From positions 124,001 to 188,000 of the forward strand of contig NZ_JHVH01000003.1 of assembly GCF_000620045.1 (NCBI RefSeq): 64,000 nucleotides of DNA, read 5' to 3'. Position 1 is the stretch's first letter. Every line of letters starts with the position of its first letter. Positions 18,735-27,245 of the stretch are shown in pieces. The notes beneath the pieces were generated by a model that worked only from the letters and a program-made list of their open reading frames with translations, was not told where the DNA came from and ran no database searches. Made by a program: the position numbers and the translations under genes. Source of the DNA: Halomonas halodenitrificans DSM 735 (GTDB lineage Bacteria > Pseudomonadota > Gammaproteobacteria > Pseudomonadales > Halomonadaceae).

Positions 18735-20036
18735 ATGAAGAGCCTGATCGACAAGCATTTCAAGCTATCCGAGCACAGCACCAATATCAAGACCGAGGTC
18801 ATCGCCGGGATTACCACCTTCCTGACCATGGCCTACATCATCTTCGTCAACCCGAGTATCCTCTCGGAGGCCGGGATGGACTATGGGGCGGTCTTCGTGG
18901 CGACCTGCCTGGCGGCAGCCCTGGGCTGTCTGATCATGGGGCTGTGGGCCAACTATCCCATCGCCCAGGCACCGGGCATGGGGCTCAACGCCTTCTTTAC
19001 CTACGGCGTGGTGCTGGGCATGGGGTATAGCTGGGAGGCGGCCCTGGGGGCCGTCTTCTTCTCCGGGCTTATCTTCCTGCTGCTCAGCATCTTCCGGGTA
19101 CGCGAGTGGATCATCAACTCGATTCCCCTCTCCCTGCGCCTGGGGATCGCCGCGGGTATCGGGCTGTTCCTGGGGATGATCGCCATGAAAAACGCCGGCA
19201 TCGTGGTCGCCAATCCGGCGACCTACGTGTCGGTGGGAGATCTCTCCGAGCCCTCCGCGCTGTACGCGCTGCTTGGCTTCTTCGTGATCACCGCGCTGTC
19301 CTATATGCGCGTCACCGGCGCGGTCATGATCGGTATCCTCGGCATCACCGTGCTGTCCATGCTGCTGGGACACAACGAGTATGGCGGCATGATGTCCATG
19401 CCGCCTTCCATTCTGCCCACCTTCATGGCGCTCGATCTGGCGGGGGCCTTCGATATCGCCATGCTCAGCGTGGTCTTTGCCTTTCTCTTTGTCGACCTCT
19501 TCGATACATCCGGCACCCTGATTGGCGTGGCCCATAAGGGAGGGCTGCTCGACAAGGATGGCAAGCTGCCGCGGATTGGCCGCGCCATGATGGCCGACAG
19601 CTCGGCCTCCATGGCCGGCGCCGTGCTGGGTACCTCCACCACCACCAGCTACGTGGAGTCCACCGCGGGCATCGTCTCGGGCGGGCGTACCGGCCTCACC
19701 GCCGTCGTGGTGGCGATCATGTTCCTGATCAGCCTGTTTTTCGCCCCGCTGGCAGGCTCCATTCCGGTTTACGCTACCGCCGGCGCCCTGCTCTATGTGG
19801 CGGTGCTGATGGCCAGCAGCCTGGCCCACGCCAACTGGGATGACCCCACGGATGCCGCGCCGGTATTGATTGCCGCCCTGGCCATGCCGCTGACCTTCTC
19901 CATTGCCGAAGGGATCGCGCTGGGCTTTATCAGCTTCGTTGCCATCAAGGCGCTGTCGGGTCGCTTCCGCGACCTCAACCCCGCGGTCATTGTGCTGGCG
20001 CTGCTGTTTGCCGCCAAGTTCCTGTTCCTCGACTGA
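18735..20036 (+). CDS. NCS2-family purine permease (AzgA-type)
   Basis: This is a proton-coupled inner-membrane permease. The 433-residue sequence has about 12-14 membrane segments and belongs to the AzgA-like (hypoxanthine/guanine/adenine) branch of NCS2: [23 protein letters not shown] at the N-terminus, [30 protein letters not shown] and [15 protein letters not shown]. It is followed at 22 bp by apt and then gpt, which trap imported purine bases as nucleotides, supporting a purine substrate. The 191 bp upstream hold a GC-rich hairpin (CGCCGC/GCGGCG) but no recognised riboswitch. Confidence 0.9.
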   Translation: MKSLIDKHFKLSEHSTNIKTEVIAGITTFLTMAYIIFVNPSILSEAGMDYGAVFVATCLAAALGCLIMGLWANYPIAQAPGMGLNAFFTYGVVLGMGYSWEAALGAVFFSGLIFLLLSIFRVREWIINSIPLSLRLGIAAGIGLFLGMIAMKNAGIVVANPATYVSVGDLSEPSALYALLGFFVITALSYMRVTGAVMIGILGITVLSMLLGHNEYGGMMSMPPSILPTFMALDLAGAFDIAMLSVVFAFLFVDLFDTSGTLIGVAHKGGLLDKDGKLPRIGRAMMADSSASMAGAVLGTSTTTSYVESTAGIVSGGRTGLTAVVVAIMFLISLFFAPLAGSIPVYATAGALLYVAVLMASSLAHANWDDPTDAAPVLIAALAMPLTFSIAEGIALGFISFVAIKALSGRFRDLNPAVIVLALLFAAKFLFLD

Positions 20037-20058
20037 TCACTCACCAACGAGACCCGCC

Positions 20059-20604
20059 ATGAGCATCTACGGCGACTATATCAAGTCCGTCATTCGCACC
20101 GTTCCCGACTGGCCTAACCCGGGGGTGAACTTCCGTGACATCACCCCGTTGCTGCAGAACAGTGCGGCCTTTCGCAAGCTGGTGGACAGCTTCGTGCATC
20201 GTTACCAGGAGATGGATATCGACGCCGTGGCGGCCATCGATGCCCGCGGCTTTATCGTCGGCGCACCGCTCGCCTACGAGCTGGGCTGCAGCTTCGTGCC
20301 GGTACGCAAGAAGGGCAAGCTACCGTTTCGCACCATCAGCGAGACCTACACCCTGGAGTACGGCGAAGCCGAGGTGGAGCTGCACTCCGACGCCTTTCGG
20401 CGTGGCGATCGCATCCTGATCGTCGATGATCTGATCGCTACCGGTGGCACCATGCTGGCCGCGGCCAAGCTGATCAGTCGCAGTGGCGGCCAGGTGGTGG
20501 AGACCGCCACCATCGTCGATCTGCCTGACCTGGGGGGCTCTCGGCGTATCCGCGAGTCTGATTACGGCGTCTTCGCTGTCTGTTCCTTCACCGAGGACGA
20601 GTGA
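20059..20604 (+). CDS. apt: Adenine phosphoribosyltransferase
   Basis: Apt converts adenine and PRPP to AMP. The 181-residue length is typical. It starts [25 protein letters not shown], which is family-diagnostic, contains the flexible-loop [15 protein letters not shown] region and the PRPP motif [14 protein letters not shown]. It lies between the purine permease and gpt (4-bp gap), in an apparent purine salvage operon. Confidence 0.95.
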   Translation: MSIYGDYIKSVIRTVPDWPNPGVNFRDITPLLQNSAAFRKLVDSFVHRYQEMDIDAVAAIDARGFIVGAPLAYELGCSFVPVRKKGKLPFRTISETYTLEYGEAEVELHSDAFRRGDRILIVDDLIATGGTMLAAAKLISRSGGQVVETATIVDLPDLGGSRRIRESDYGVFAVCSFTEDE

Positions 20605-20608
20605 TTCC

Positions 20609-21088
20609 ATGAGCATCAACCGCTACCATCAACACTTCACCGTTTCCTGGGATCAACTGCATCGCGATGTGCGCGAGCTCTGCCAGCGCCTGGTAGAACG
20701 CGACTTCAAGGGGATCGTCGCCATCACTCGCGGCGGCTTGATTCCCGCCGCGCTGATCGCGCGTGAGCTCAATGTCCGGCTGATCGATACCGTCTGCATC
20801 AAGAGCTATGACCATATGGAGCAGGGCGGGCTGGATGTGATGAAGGGGGTCGATCACGATGGCGACGGCTGGCTGCTGGTCGATGATCTGGTCGATACCG
20901 GCAAGACCGCCCGCAAGGTGAGCGAGATGCTGCCGCGCGCCCACTTCGTCACCATCTATGCCAAGCCCGAAGGCAAGCCGCTGGTCGATCAGTACCTGAC
21001 CGAGGTGGCCCAGGACTGTTGGATCCAGTTCCCCTGGGACATGGGGGTGGCCTATGTCGAACCGCTCGCCGACCAGGTCAAGCCATGA
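20609..21088 (+). CDS. gpt: Xanthine(-guanine) phosphoribosyltransferase
   Basis: This 159-residue enzyme transfers phosphoribose to xanthine, guanine or hypoxanthine. It matches E. coli Gpt closely along its length: [52 protein letters not shown], the PRPP motif [31 protein letters not shown] and [13 protein letters not shown]. The stop overlaps the ung start (ATGA). Confidence 0.93.
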   Translation: MSINRYHQHFTVSWDQLHRDVRELCQRLVERDFKGIVAITRGGLIPAALIARELNVRLIDTVCIKSYDHMEQGGLDVMKGVDHDGDGWLLVDDLVDTGKTARKVSEMLPRAHFVTIYAKPEGKPLVDQYLTEVAQDCWIQFPWDMGVAYVEPLADQVKP

Positions 21089-21777
21089 GGCTACCCACCA
21101 GCTGGGGGCACTGGCTCGAGGATGAGTTCGAGTCGCCCTACATGCAGGCACTGCGTGATTTCCTGGCGGCCGAGAAGGCCGCCAGGAAGGTGATCTATCC
21201 ACACTCCTCAGAGTGGCTTCGCGCCTTCGAGCTGACCCCGTTGGACAGGGTCAAGGTGGTGATCCTGGGGCAGGACCCTTATCACGGGCCGGGTCAGGCC
21301 CATGGGCTGTGCTTCTCGGTAAAGCCGGGCGTTCGAATTCCGCCATCGCTTGTCAACATCTACAAGGAACTCGCGGCGGATGTGGGATGCCAGCCGGTGT
21401 CCCACGGCAACCTGGAGCACTGGGCGCGTCAGGGAGTGCTGATGCTCAACGCCTCGCTGACCGTTGAACAGGGCAGCGCGGGATCGCATCGTGGACGTGG
21501 CTGGGAGACCTTCACCGATCGGGCCATCGAGACGGTCAGTGCCCATGCCGGCCCCTCGGTATTCCTGCTGTGGGGCAGTCATGCGCGCAAGAAGAAGGCC
21601 CTGGTCGATACTTCCCGCCATCTGGTGCTGGAATCGCCGCATCCCTCGCCGCTTTCCGCCCATCGTGGCTTCTTCGGCAACCATCACTTCTCCCGCGCCA
21701 ACGCCTTCCTGGTCGAACACGGCCGCGAGCCCATCGACTGGCAGCTGCCCGAGCATGCCGATGCGTGTGCGCTTTAA
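21085..21777 (+). CDS. ung: Uracil-DNA glycosylase
   Basis: Ung removes uracil from DNA to start base excision repair. The 230-residue protein has the water-activating loop [14 protein letters not shown] (catalytic Asp 64, His 67), the uracil-binding LMLNASLTV, and the DNA-intercalation loop [18 protein letters not shown]. The start overlaps the gpt stop; a longer in-frame start lies inside gpt and is rejected. Its place in a nucleobase salvage run is probably transcriptional convenience. Confidence 0.96.
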   Translation: MRLPTSWGHWLEDEFESPYMQALRDFLAAEKAARKVIYPHSSEWLRAFELTPLDRVKVVILGQDPYHGPGQAHGLCFSVKPGVRIPPSLVNIYKELAADVGCQPVSHGNLEHWARQGVLMLNASLTVEQGSAGSHRGRGWETFTDRAIETVSAHAGPSVFLLWGSHARKKKALVDTSRHLVLESPHPSPLSAHRGFFGNHHFSRANAFLVEHGREPIDWQLPEHADACAL

Positions 21778-21893
21778 CCTCAACGCAAGATGCGAGTAGA
21801 ATAGCGCGCAATTTATGGCCGAGGTCCATGCGACCAAGGTCGACCGGTTTCTGCCGCCCGCAACTTCGTTGCACCAGCCAAGAGGTCCCGCCC

Positions 21894-22523
21894 ATGAGCG
21901 TTCATGCCATCCAGCATCCCCTGGTCCAGCACAAGCTTGGCTTGATGCGTGAAGCCGGTATCAGCACCAAGAGCTTTCGCGAGCTTTCCGGTGAACTGGC
22001 CAAGCTGCTTACCTACGAGGCGACCCAGGACCTGGAACTCCAGACCCAGGATATCGACGGCTGGAGCGGCGGCAAGATTCCGGTGCAGCTGCTCAAGGGC
22101 AAGAAGGCCACCATCGTTCCCATCCTGCGGGCGGGCCTGGGCATGCTGGATGGCGTGACCGACCTGATACCCAGTGCCAGGATTAGCGTGGTGGGTCTCT
22201 ATCGGGACGAAGAGACCCTGGAGCCGGTACCCTACTTCGCCAAGTTCGCGGGAGATCTCGACGAGCGCATGGCCATCGTCATCGATCCCATGCTGGCCAC
22301 CGGGGGCACCATGGTGGCAACCCTGGACATGCTGCGGGAACGAGGCTGCAAGCATATGAAGGTCATCGTGCTGGTGGCCGCGCCGGAGGGGATCAAGCGG
22401 GTTCAGGATGCCTATCCCGATATCGAGATCTATACCGCCGGTGTGGATGAGCGCCTCGACGAGAACGGCTACATCATTCCCGGCCTGGGGGATGCCGGAG
22501 ACAAGATCTTCGGTACTCGCTGA
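21894..22523 (+). CDS. upp: Uracil phosphoribosyltransferase
   Basis: Upp makes UMP from uracil and PRPP. The 209-residue protein has the full family pattern: [56 protein letters not shown], the PRPP loop [11 protein letters not shown] and the C-terminal [25 protein letters not shown] possible -10 (TAGAAT, 21797-21802) precedes it. The matching uracil permease gene is 6.7 kb downstream. Confidence 0.95.
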   Translation: MSVHAIQHPLVQHKLGLMREAGISTKSFRELSGELAKLLTYEATQDLELQTQDIDGWSGGKIPVQLLKGKKATIVPILRAGLGMLDGVTDLIPSARISVVGLYRDEETLEPVPYFAKFAGDLDERMAIVIDPMLATGGTMVATLDMLRERGCKHMKVIVLVAAPEGIKRVQDAYPDIEIYTAGVDERLDENGYIIPGLGDAGDKIFGTR

Positions 22524-22940
22524 GCGTCGACGCCAACGGCGGCCCTTCTCGCTTGTTTGCCCCCCTGCAGCCCGCGGCTATCCCTAGCGGCAGCAGGAGG
22601 GGCTCTTGTGTTCCCCCGACTGCCCCGTCTTGCGGGGTCTTTCCTGACCCTGCGTGTGAAGTGTTGGTTTTCGCTCATTGAAATGCCCTGTTGGGTCATC
22701 CGCGATGCGAGTCCCGATGCGAGCCGTTATTGGACCTTTCTCGGGTCGCCCTTAGACGAAAGGCTTAACATTGTAAAAAATCTAATAATAACAATGTTGT
22801 ATTAAAGCAAAAGAGTAAGAGGGCAAGGCCGGATCTCGATGTTTTCGGTTGATGACATTTGTGTTTGAAATCGAATCACGGTTAGGTTGTATTCAACAGT
22901 TCCCGGATACAGCAAATAACAACGAACGGTCGAGATCCGC
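22524..22940. promoter_or_regulatory. 417-bp regulatory gap between upp and glpS
   Basis: The first part is GC-rich and includes a small hairpin CCCCG/CGGGG at 22623-22637 followed by TCTTTCC, a possible weak upp terminator. From about 22750 the base composition turns AT-rich. An 8-bp perfect inverted repeat AACATTGT (22767-22774) and ACAATGTT (22791-22798), 16 bp apart, suggests a regulator site. The promoter and GlpR-like word lie at 22862-22894. I see no coding capacity. Confidence 0.6.
22862..22894 (+). promoter_or_regulatory. Putative glpS promoter with GlpR-like element
   Basis: TTGAAA (22865-22870) and TGTATT (22889-22894) are 18 bp apart. The -35 is embedded in TGTTTGAAATCGAA (22862-22875), which matches 13 of 14 bases of the element at the glpD promoter. 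This implies shared repression by GlpR; inference from sequence identity only. Confidence 0.5.
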
Positions 22941-24029
22941 ATGTCCTTGATTCTAGATAATATCGACTACATTGTCGGTGGCGCCTCGCATATGTCAGGC
23001 GTGAGCCTGGAGCTTGAGCCGGGCTCGTTCAATGTCCTGCTGGGAAGGACGCTGGCGGGGAAGACCACGCTGATGCGGCTGATAGCCGGACTCGATGTCC
23101 CGACGCGAGGCCGCATCTGGATGGATGGCAAGGAGGTGACCGGGCGTTCGGTTCGCAGGCGCAATGTCTCGATGGTCTATCAGCAATTCATCAACTATCC
23201 GGGCCTTACCGTCTACGACAACATTGCGTCGCCCCTCAAGTTAGCGAAAGTGGCCCGCCCGGAGATCGATCGGCGTGTAAGAGGCGTTGCCGAAATGCTG
23301 CATATCGAGCATTTGCTGGACCGCCTGCCCCTGGAGCTCTCCGGTGGTCAGCAGCAGCGAACGGCCATGGGGCGTGCCCTGGCCAAGGATGCCGATGTCA
23401 TCCTGTTCGATGAGCCCCTGGTCAACCTCGATTACAAGCTCCGCGAGGAGTTTCGTGAGGAACTGCGTTCGGTCTTCAGCGAACGCAACTGCATTGCCGT
23501 CTATGCCACCACCGAGCCCACGGAAGCCCTGGCACTGGGCGGCAACACCGCCGTGATTCACGAGGGGCGTCTGCTGCAGTATGGCCGCACGGAAGAGGTC
23601 TATCATCGTCCGCATGACATCCTCACCGCAGAGCTATTCTCCGAGCCCCCCATCAATATCGTGAGTGGAGACGTTTCCAGCGACGCGGTATCTCTTGATA
23701 ACACGGGTTTCTTTCCCGTCGGTGATGACTTGCGTGGCCTCGCCCCCGGGACGTATCGCTTCGGAGTGCGCGCCTCGCATATCTCGCTTGTGCCCCAGTC
23801 CAAAAGTGACGTCGAGTTAACGATGACGGTGGACCTGGCGGAGATAAGCGGGTCCGAGACCTTCCTCCATGTGCATAACGAGCTCTTCCATATGACGGCT
23901 CACCTGAAGGGGATTCATGACTTTGGGGTTGATGTCCCGGTGACGCTCTATATTCCAACCCACAAGGTCTATGTCTTTGATCGCGAGGGTAGGGTAGTGC
24001 ATATACCAGCGCATCTGAGGGGGAGCTGA
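22941..24029 (+). CDS. glpS: Glycerol ABC transporter ATPase GlpS, with altered Walker A and H-loop
   Basis: One of two ATPases of a carbohydrate-type (CUT1) glycerol importer as described for rhizobial GlpSTPQUV. The 362-residue protein has an N-terminal ATPase and a C-terminal TOBE-type region (about 240-355). The Walker A reads GRTLAGKTT (35-43), with Leu 38 where the second Gly normally is. The signature LSGGQQQ (133-139) and Walker B FDEP are canonical, but the H-loop His is replaced by Thr 191 (YATTEPTEA). First gene of the operon; 1 bp separates it from glpT. Confidence 0.88.
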   Translation: MSLILDNIDYIVGGASHMSGVSLELEPGSFNVLLGRTLAGKTTLMRLIAGLDVPTRGRIWMDGKEVTGRSVRRRNVSMVYQQFINYPGLTVYDNIASPLKLAKVARPEIDRRVRGVAEMLHIEHLLDRLPLELSGGQQQRTAMGRALAKDADVILFDEPLVNLDYKLREEFREELRSVFSERNCIAVYATTEPTEALALGGNTAVIHEGRLLQYGRTEEVYHRPHDILTAELFSEPPINIVSGDVSSDAVSLDNTGFFPVGDDLRGLAPGTYRFGVRASHISLVPQSKSDVELTMTVDLAEISGSETFLHVHNELFHMTAHLKGIHDFGVDVPVTLYIPTHKVYVFDREGRVVHIPAHLRGS

Positions 24030-24030
24030 G

Positions 24031-25131
24031 ATGGCCGAAATCGTTCTGAAGTCCCTGGCTCATAGCTACGTGAGCGACCCCCGGGTGCCGGAAGACTATG
24101 CCATTCGCGAGATGGACCATATCTGGCATCAGGGAGGCGCCTATGCGTTACTGGGACCTTCGGGTTGCGGAAAGTCGACGCTTCTCAACATTATTTCCGG
24201 TCTGTTGGAGCCCTCCCGAGGCGACGTGCTCTTCGACGGCGAGGTCGTGAACTCCCTGCCCCCCGAGGCCCGCAACATCGCCCAGGTTTTTCAGTTTCCC
24301 GTCGTCTACGACACCATGACAGTCTATGACAATCTGGCTTTTCCGTTGCGTAACGTGAAGACCCCCGAGGCTCGCGTTCATGAGCGCGTGATGGAGGTCG
24401 CCGACGTGATGGAGCTCACTGCACAGCTCAAGCGCCGGGCCAGGAACCTGACGGCAGACGAGAAGCAGAAGGTTTCCATGGGCAGAGGCCTGGTGCGAGA
24501 TGATGTGTCGGCGATCCTCTTCGACGAGCCCCTCACCGTCATCGACCCCCAGCTCAAGTGGAAACTGCGCCGCAAGCTCAAGGAAATTCATCAGCGCTTC
24601 GAGATCACCATGGTCTATGTGACCCATGACCAGCTCGAGGCCTCCACCTTTGCCGACAAGATTGCCGTTATGTACGAGGGCAAGATCGTACAGTTCGGCA
24701 CTCCCAGGGAGCTGTTCGAAAAGCCTAATCATACGTTCGTGGGCTACTTTATCGGCAGTCCGGGCATGAACTTCCTGGATGTGGAGGCCAGGGAAGGCCG
24801 CGTGATGGCCGGTGCCATGGAGTTGACGGTCAAGCAGGCCGTGCACGATGCCGTGGCGAATGCCCGGGCCACTAATATCAAGCTCGGTATTCGCCCCGAG
24901 TTCATCGAGGTCCTTGCCGACCCGGTGGAGGATGGCATGGAGGCCAGGATAGATTACGCCCAGGACCTCGGGACCTACTCGATCCTCTCTCTGACCCTCG
25001 GCAACACGGTGCTCAAGGCGCGTATCGAGGAGGGACAGCCGGTGCCGACCGGGAGGGCCTGGCTGCGTTTTCCCGACGAGCGAGTGGGCCTGTATATCGA
25101 CGAATATCGCGTGGAGCCTGGCCATGAGTAA
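24031..25131 (+). CDS. glpT: Glycerol ABC transporter ATPase GlpT, with degenerate signature motif
   Basis: This is the second ATPase of the glycerol importer, 366 residues, unrelated to the G3P antiporter also called GlpT. Walker A GPSGCGKST (42-50), Q-loop, Walker B FDEP (164-167) and H-loop His 199 (YVTHDQ) are canonical, but the signature reads LTADEKQ (140-146) instead of LSGGQ. It therefore complements GlpS, which has the good signature but poor Walker A and H-loop. The C-terminal region (about 240-360) is TOBE-like. Its last 8 bp overlap glpP. Confidence 0.88.
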   Translation: MAEIVLKSLAHSYVSDPRVPEDYAIREMDHIWHQGGAYALLGPSGCGKSTLLNIISGLLEPSRGDVLFDGEVVNSLPPEARNIAQVFQFPVVYDTMTVYDNLAFPLRNVKTPEARVHERVMEVADVMELTAQLKRRARNLTADEKQKVSMGRGLVRDDVSAILFDEPLTVIDPQLKWKLRRKLKEIHQRFEITMVYVTHDQLEASTFADKIAVMYEGKIVQFGTPRELFEKPNHTFVGYFIGSPGMNFLDVEAREGRVMAGAMELTVKQAVHDAVANARATNIKLGIRPEFIEVLADPVEDGMEARIDYAQDLGTYSILSLTLGNTVLKARIEEGQPVPTGRAWLRFPDERVGLYIDEYRVEPGHE

Positions 25132-26005
25132 AGTCTACAACAACCGCGCCTGGTGGCTGATATTGCCGATGCTGCTGCTGGTAGCCTTCTCGGCCATTAT
25201 TCCGCTGATGACGGTGGTGAACTACTCGGTTCAGGACGTCTTCGATGCCAACACCCGTTTCTTCACGGGTACCGAATGGTTCAAGGAGATGTTGAATGAT
25301 CCCGCCCTGCAGGCGGCCGTGTTGCGGCAATTTGCCTTCTCGCTGACCGTGCTGGCCATCGAGGTCCCGCTGGGAATCGGTATCGCCTTGATAATGCCCA
25401 GGAAGGGGTGGCAGGCCTCTATCGTGCTGATCCTGGTGACCATGCCCCTGCTGATTCCCTGGAACGTGGTAGGCAGTATCTGGCAGATCTTTACCCGCGG
25501 GGATATCGGGCTGATGGGGTGGAGCCTGCGTGAGCTGGGGTATGGCTACAATATTACGGCGAGCCCCGTGGATGCCTGGATCACCATTATCCTGATGGAT
25601 GTTTGGCACTGGACGCCGCTGATTGCCTTGCTCTGCTATAGCAGCCTGCGTTCGATACCCGATGCCTACTACCAGGCGGCACGCATAGATCGTGCGTCAA
25701 ACTGGTCGGTCTTCTACTACATTCAGTTGCCCAAGCTGACCAATGTGCTGGTGATCGGAGTGCTGCTGCGCTTCATGCACTCCTTCATGATCTATGCCGA
25801 ACCCTTCGTGTTAACGGGCGGGGGGCCGGGTAGTTCCACCACCTTCCTGAGTCAGTCACTGACGACCATGGCGATAGGTCAGCAGGATCTGGGGCCGTCG
25901 GCGGCATTCTCGCTGATCTACTTCCTGATTATCCTGCTGGTTACCTGGGTGTTCTACACGGCGATCATGAACATGCAGAAAGACGACATCAAGGCGGAGG
26001 CATGA
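25124..26005 (+). CDS. glpP: Glycerol ABC transporter permease GlpP
   Basis: A 293-residue MalF-like inner-membrane permease with about six membrane segments and the EAA-type loop (YYQAARIDRASNWSVFYYIQLPKL). FVLTGGGPGSSTTFLSQSL is typical of sugar/glycerol permeases of this branch. It overlaps glpT by 8 bp and precedes glpQ by 1 bp. The name follows the rhizobial glp operon; it is not the antiterminator GlpP of Bacillus. Confidence 0.88.
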   Translation: MSKVYNNRAWWLILPMLLLVAFSAIIPLMTVVNYSVQDVFDANTRFFTGTEWFKEMLNDPALQAAVLRQFAFSLTVLAIEVPLGIGIALIMPRKGWQASIVLILVTMPLLIPWNVVGSIWQIFTRGDIGLMGWSLRELGYGYNITASPVDAWITIILMDVWHWTPLIALLCYSSLRSIPDAYYQAARIDRASNWSVFYYIQLPKLTNVLVIGVLLRFMHSFMIYAEPFVLTGGGPGSSTTFLSQSLTTMAIGQQDLGPSAAFSLIYFLIILLVTWVFYTAIMNMQKDDIKAEA

Positions 26006-26006
26006 C

Positions 26007-26900
26007 ATGAGCGATGCATTGCCCACAACCCCCGAGGCCGTAAGGCAGCGAGCCGCAGCCACCAGCAATCGGAAGCGTCGCCGGAACCGTTCGGCCCCTC
26101 GCCAGTGGCGCCGTCGTGGGCTCATGGCGGCCTATATCGTTTTCGTGCTCTTGCCTATCTATTGGCTGCTCAACATGTCCTTCCAGTCCAATACCGAGAT
26201 TCTCGGAGGGCTGACCCTGTGGCCAGAGGACTTTACACTTGAGCACTATTCCAAGATATTTACCCAGTCAAGCTGGTACATGGGTTACGTTAACTCGATT
26301 ACCTATGTGCTGATTAATATGCTGTTGAGTATCGTGGTGGCGTTGCCTGCCGCCTATGCCTTCAGTCGCTACAAGTTTATCGGTGATAAACACCTTTTCT
26401 TCTGGCTATTGACCAACCTGATGGCGCCGCCGGCCGTATTCCTGCTGCCCTATTTTCAGCTGTACTACACCGTTGGGCTCTTCGATACCCATGTGGCGGT
26501 GGCGCTTGCCCACTGTCTCTTCAATATCCCGTTGGCCGTATGGATACTCGAAGGCTTCATGAGCGGTGTGCCCAAGGAGATTGACGAGACGGCGTTTATT
26601 GATGGCTATCGTTTTCCGGCCTTCTTCGTGAAGATATTTATCCCCATGATCAGTTCGGGAATCGGTGTGACGCTGTTCTTCCTGTTCATGTTCTCCTGGG
26701 TGGAGCTATTGCTTGCCAGCACCCTGACCGCCACGAATGCCCAGCCCATTGCCTCGGTCATGACCCAGACCAAGGGCGCCTCCGGAATCGACTGGGGAGC
26801 ATTGGCGGCGGCGGGGGCGCTTACGATATTGCCGGGCATCGTGGTGGTGTATTTCGTTCGCAACCATATCGCCAAGGGCTTTGCACTGGGCCGAACTTGA
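26007..26900 (+). CDS. glpQ: Glycerol ABC transporter permease GlpQ
   Basis: A 297-residue MalG-like permease. The first 35 residues are a strongly basic cytoplasmic tail (RKRRRNRSAPRQWRRR), followed by about six membrane segments and the EAA-type loop (IDETAFIDGYRFPAFFVKIFIPM). It forms the channel with GlpP. The name follows the rhizobial operon and does not denote glycerophosphodiester phosphodiesterase. Confidence 0.88.
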   Translation: MSDALPTTPEAVRQRAAATSNRKRRRNRSAPRQWRRRGLMAAYIVFVLLPIYWLLNMSFQSNTEILGGLTLWPEDFTLEHYSKIFTQSSWYMGYVNSITYVLINMLLSIVVALPAAYAFSRYKFIGDKHLFFWLLTNLMAPPAVFLLPYFQLYYTVGLFDTHVAVALAHCLFNIPLAVWILEGFMSGVPKEIDETAFIDGYRFPAFFVKIFIPMISSGIGVTLFFLFMFSWVELLLASTLTATNAQPIASVMTQTKGASGIDWGALAAAGALTILPGIVVVYFVRNHIAKGFALGRT

Positions 26901-26912
26901 GAGGGAGTCAAC

Positions 26913-27185
26913 ATGGAATGGATGGTCTGGACCACCCCGACTCTGGTTTTTTTCCTGGTCATCGCCGCCATACTGGCCGGCATGACCGCCTGGGAAGTCA
27001 TCTCACCGACGGTCGAGAGAAAGGGCTTTCTGCTTATTTCGACGACCCGCGGAGACCGGCTGTTCATAGGACTGCTCTCTGCGGCTTATATTCATCTTGT
27101 CGTGGTGGGTTTCACTCCGCTCACCATCTGGGTTGCCCTGGGTGCATCGGTGCTTTGGGCGTTGATCCTGATGCGCTGGGGCTGA
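26913..27185 (+). CDS. glpU: GlpU-type small membrane protein (DUF2160)
   Basis: This 90-residue hydrophobic protein has three predicted membrane segments (about residues 7-27, 50-68, 70-88) around a polar loop GFLLISTTRGDRLF, matching DUF2160 proteins that occupy the same place in GlpSTPQUV operons. Its role is unknown; it may be an accessory membrane subunit of the importer. The start ATG follows GAGGGAG. Confidence 0.82.
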   Translation: MEWMVWTTPTLVFFLVIAAILAGMTAWEVISPTVERKGFLLISTTRGDRLFIGLLSAAYIHLVVVGFTPLTIWVALGASVLWALILMRWG

Positions 27186-27245
27186 CCGAAGCCAGGCATG
27201 GAGCCGATTCCCCAGGGACGGCTAACAATAACCGAAGAGGTCAAT

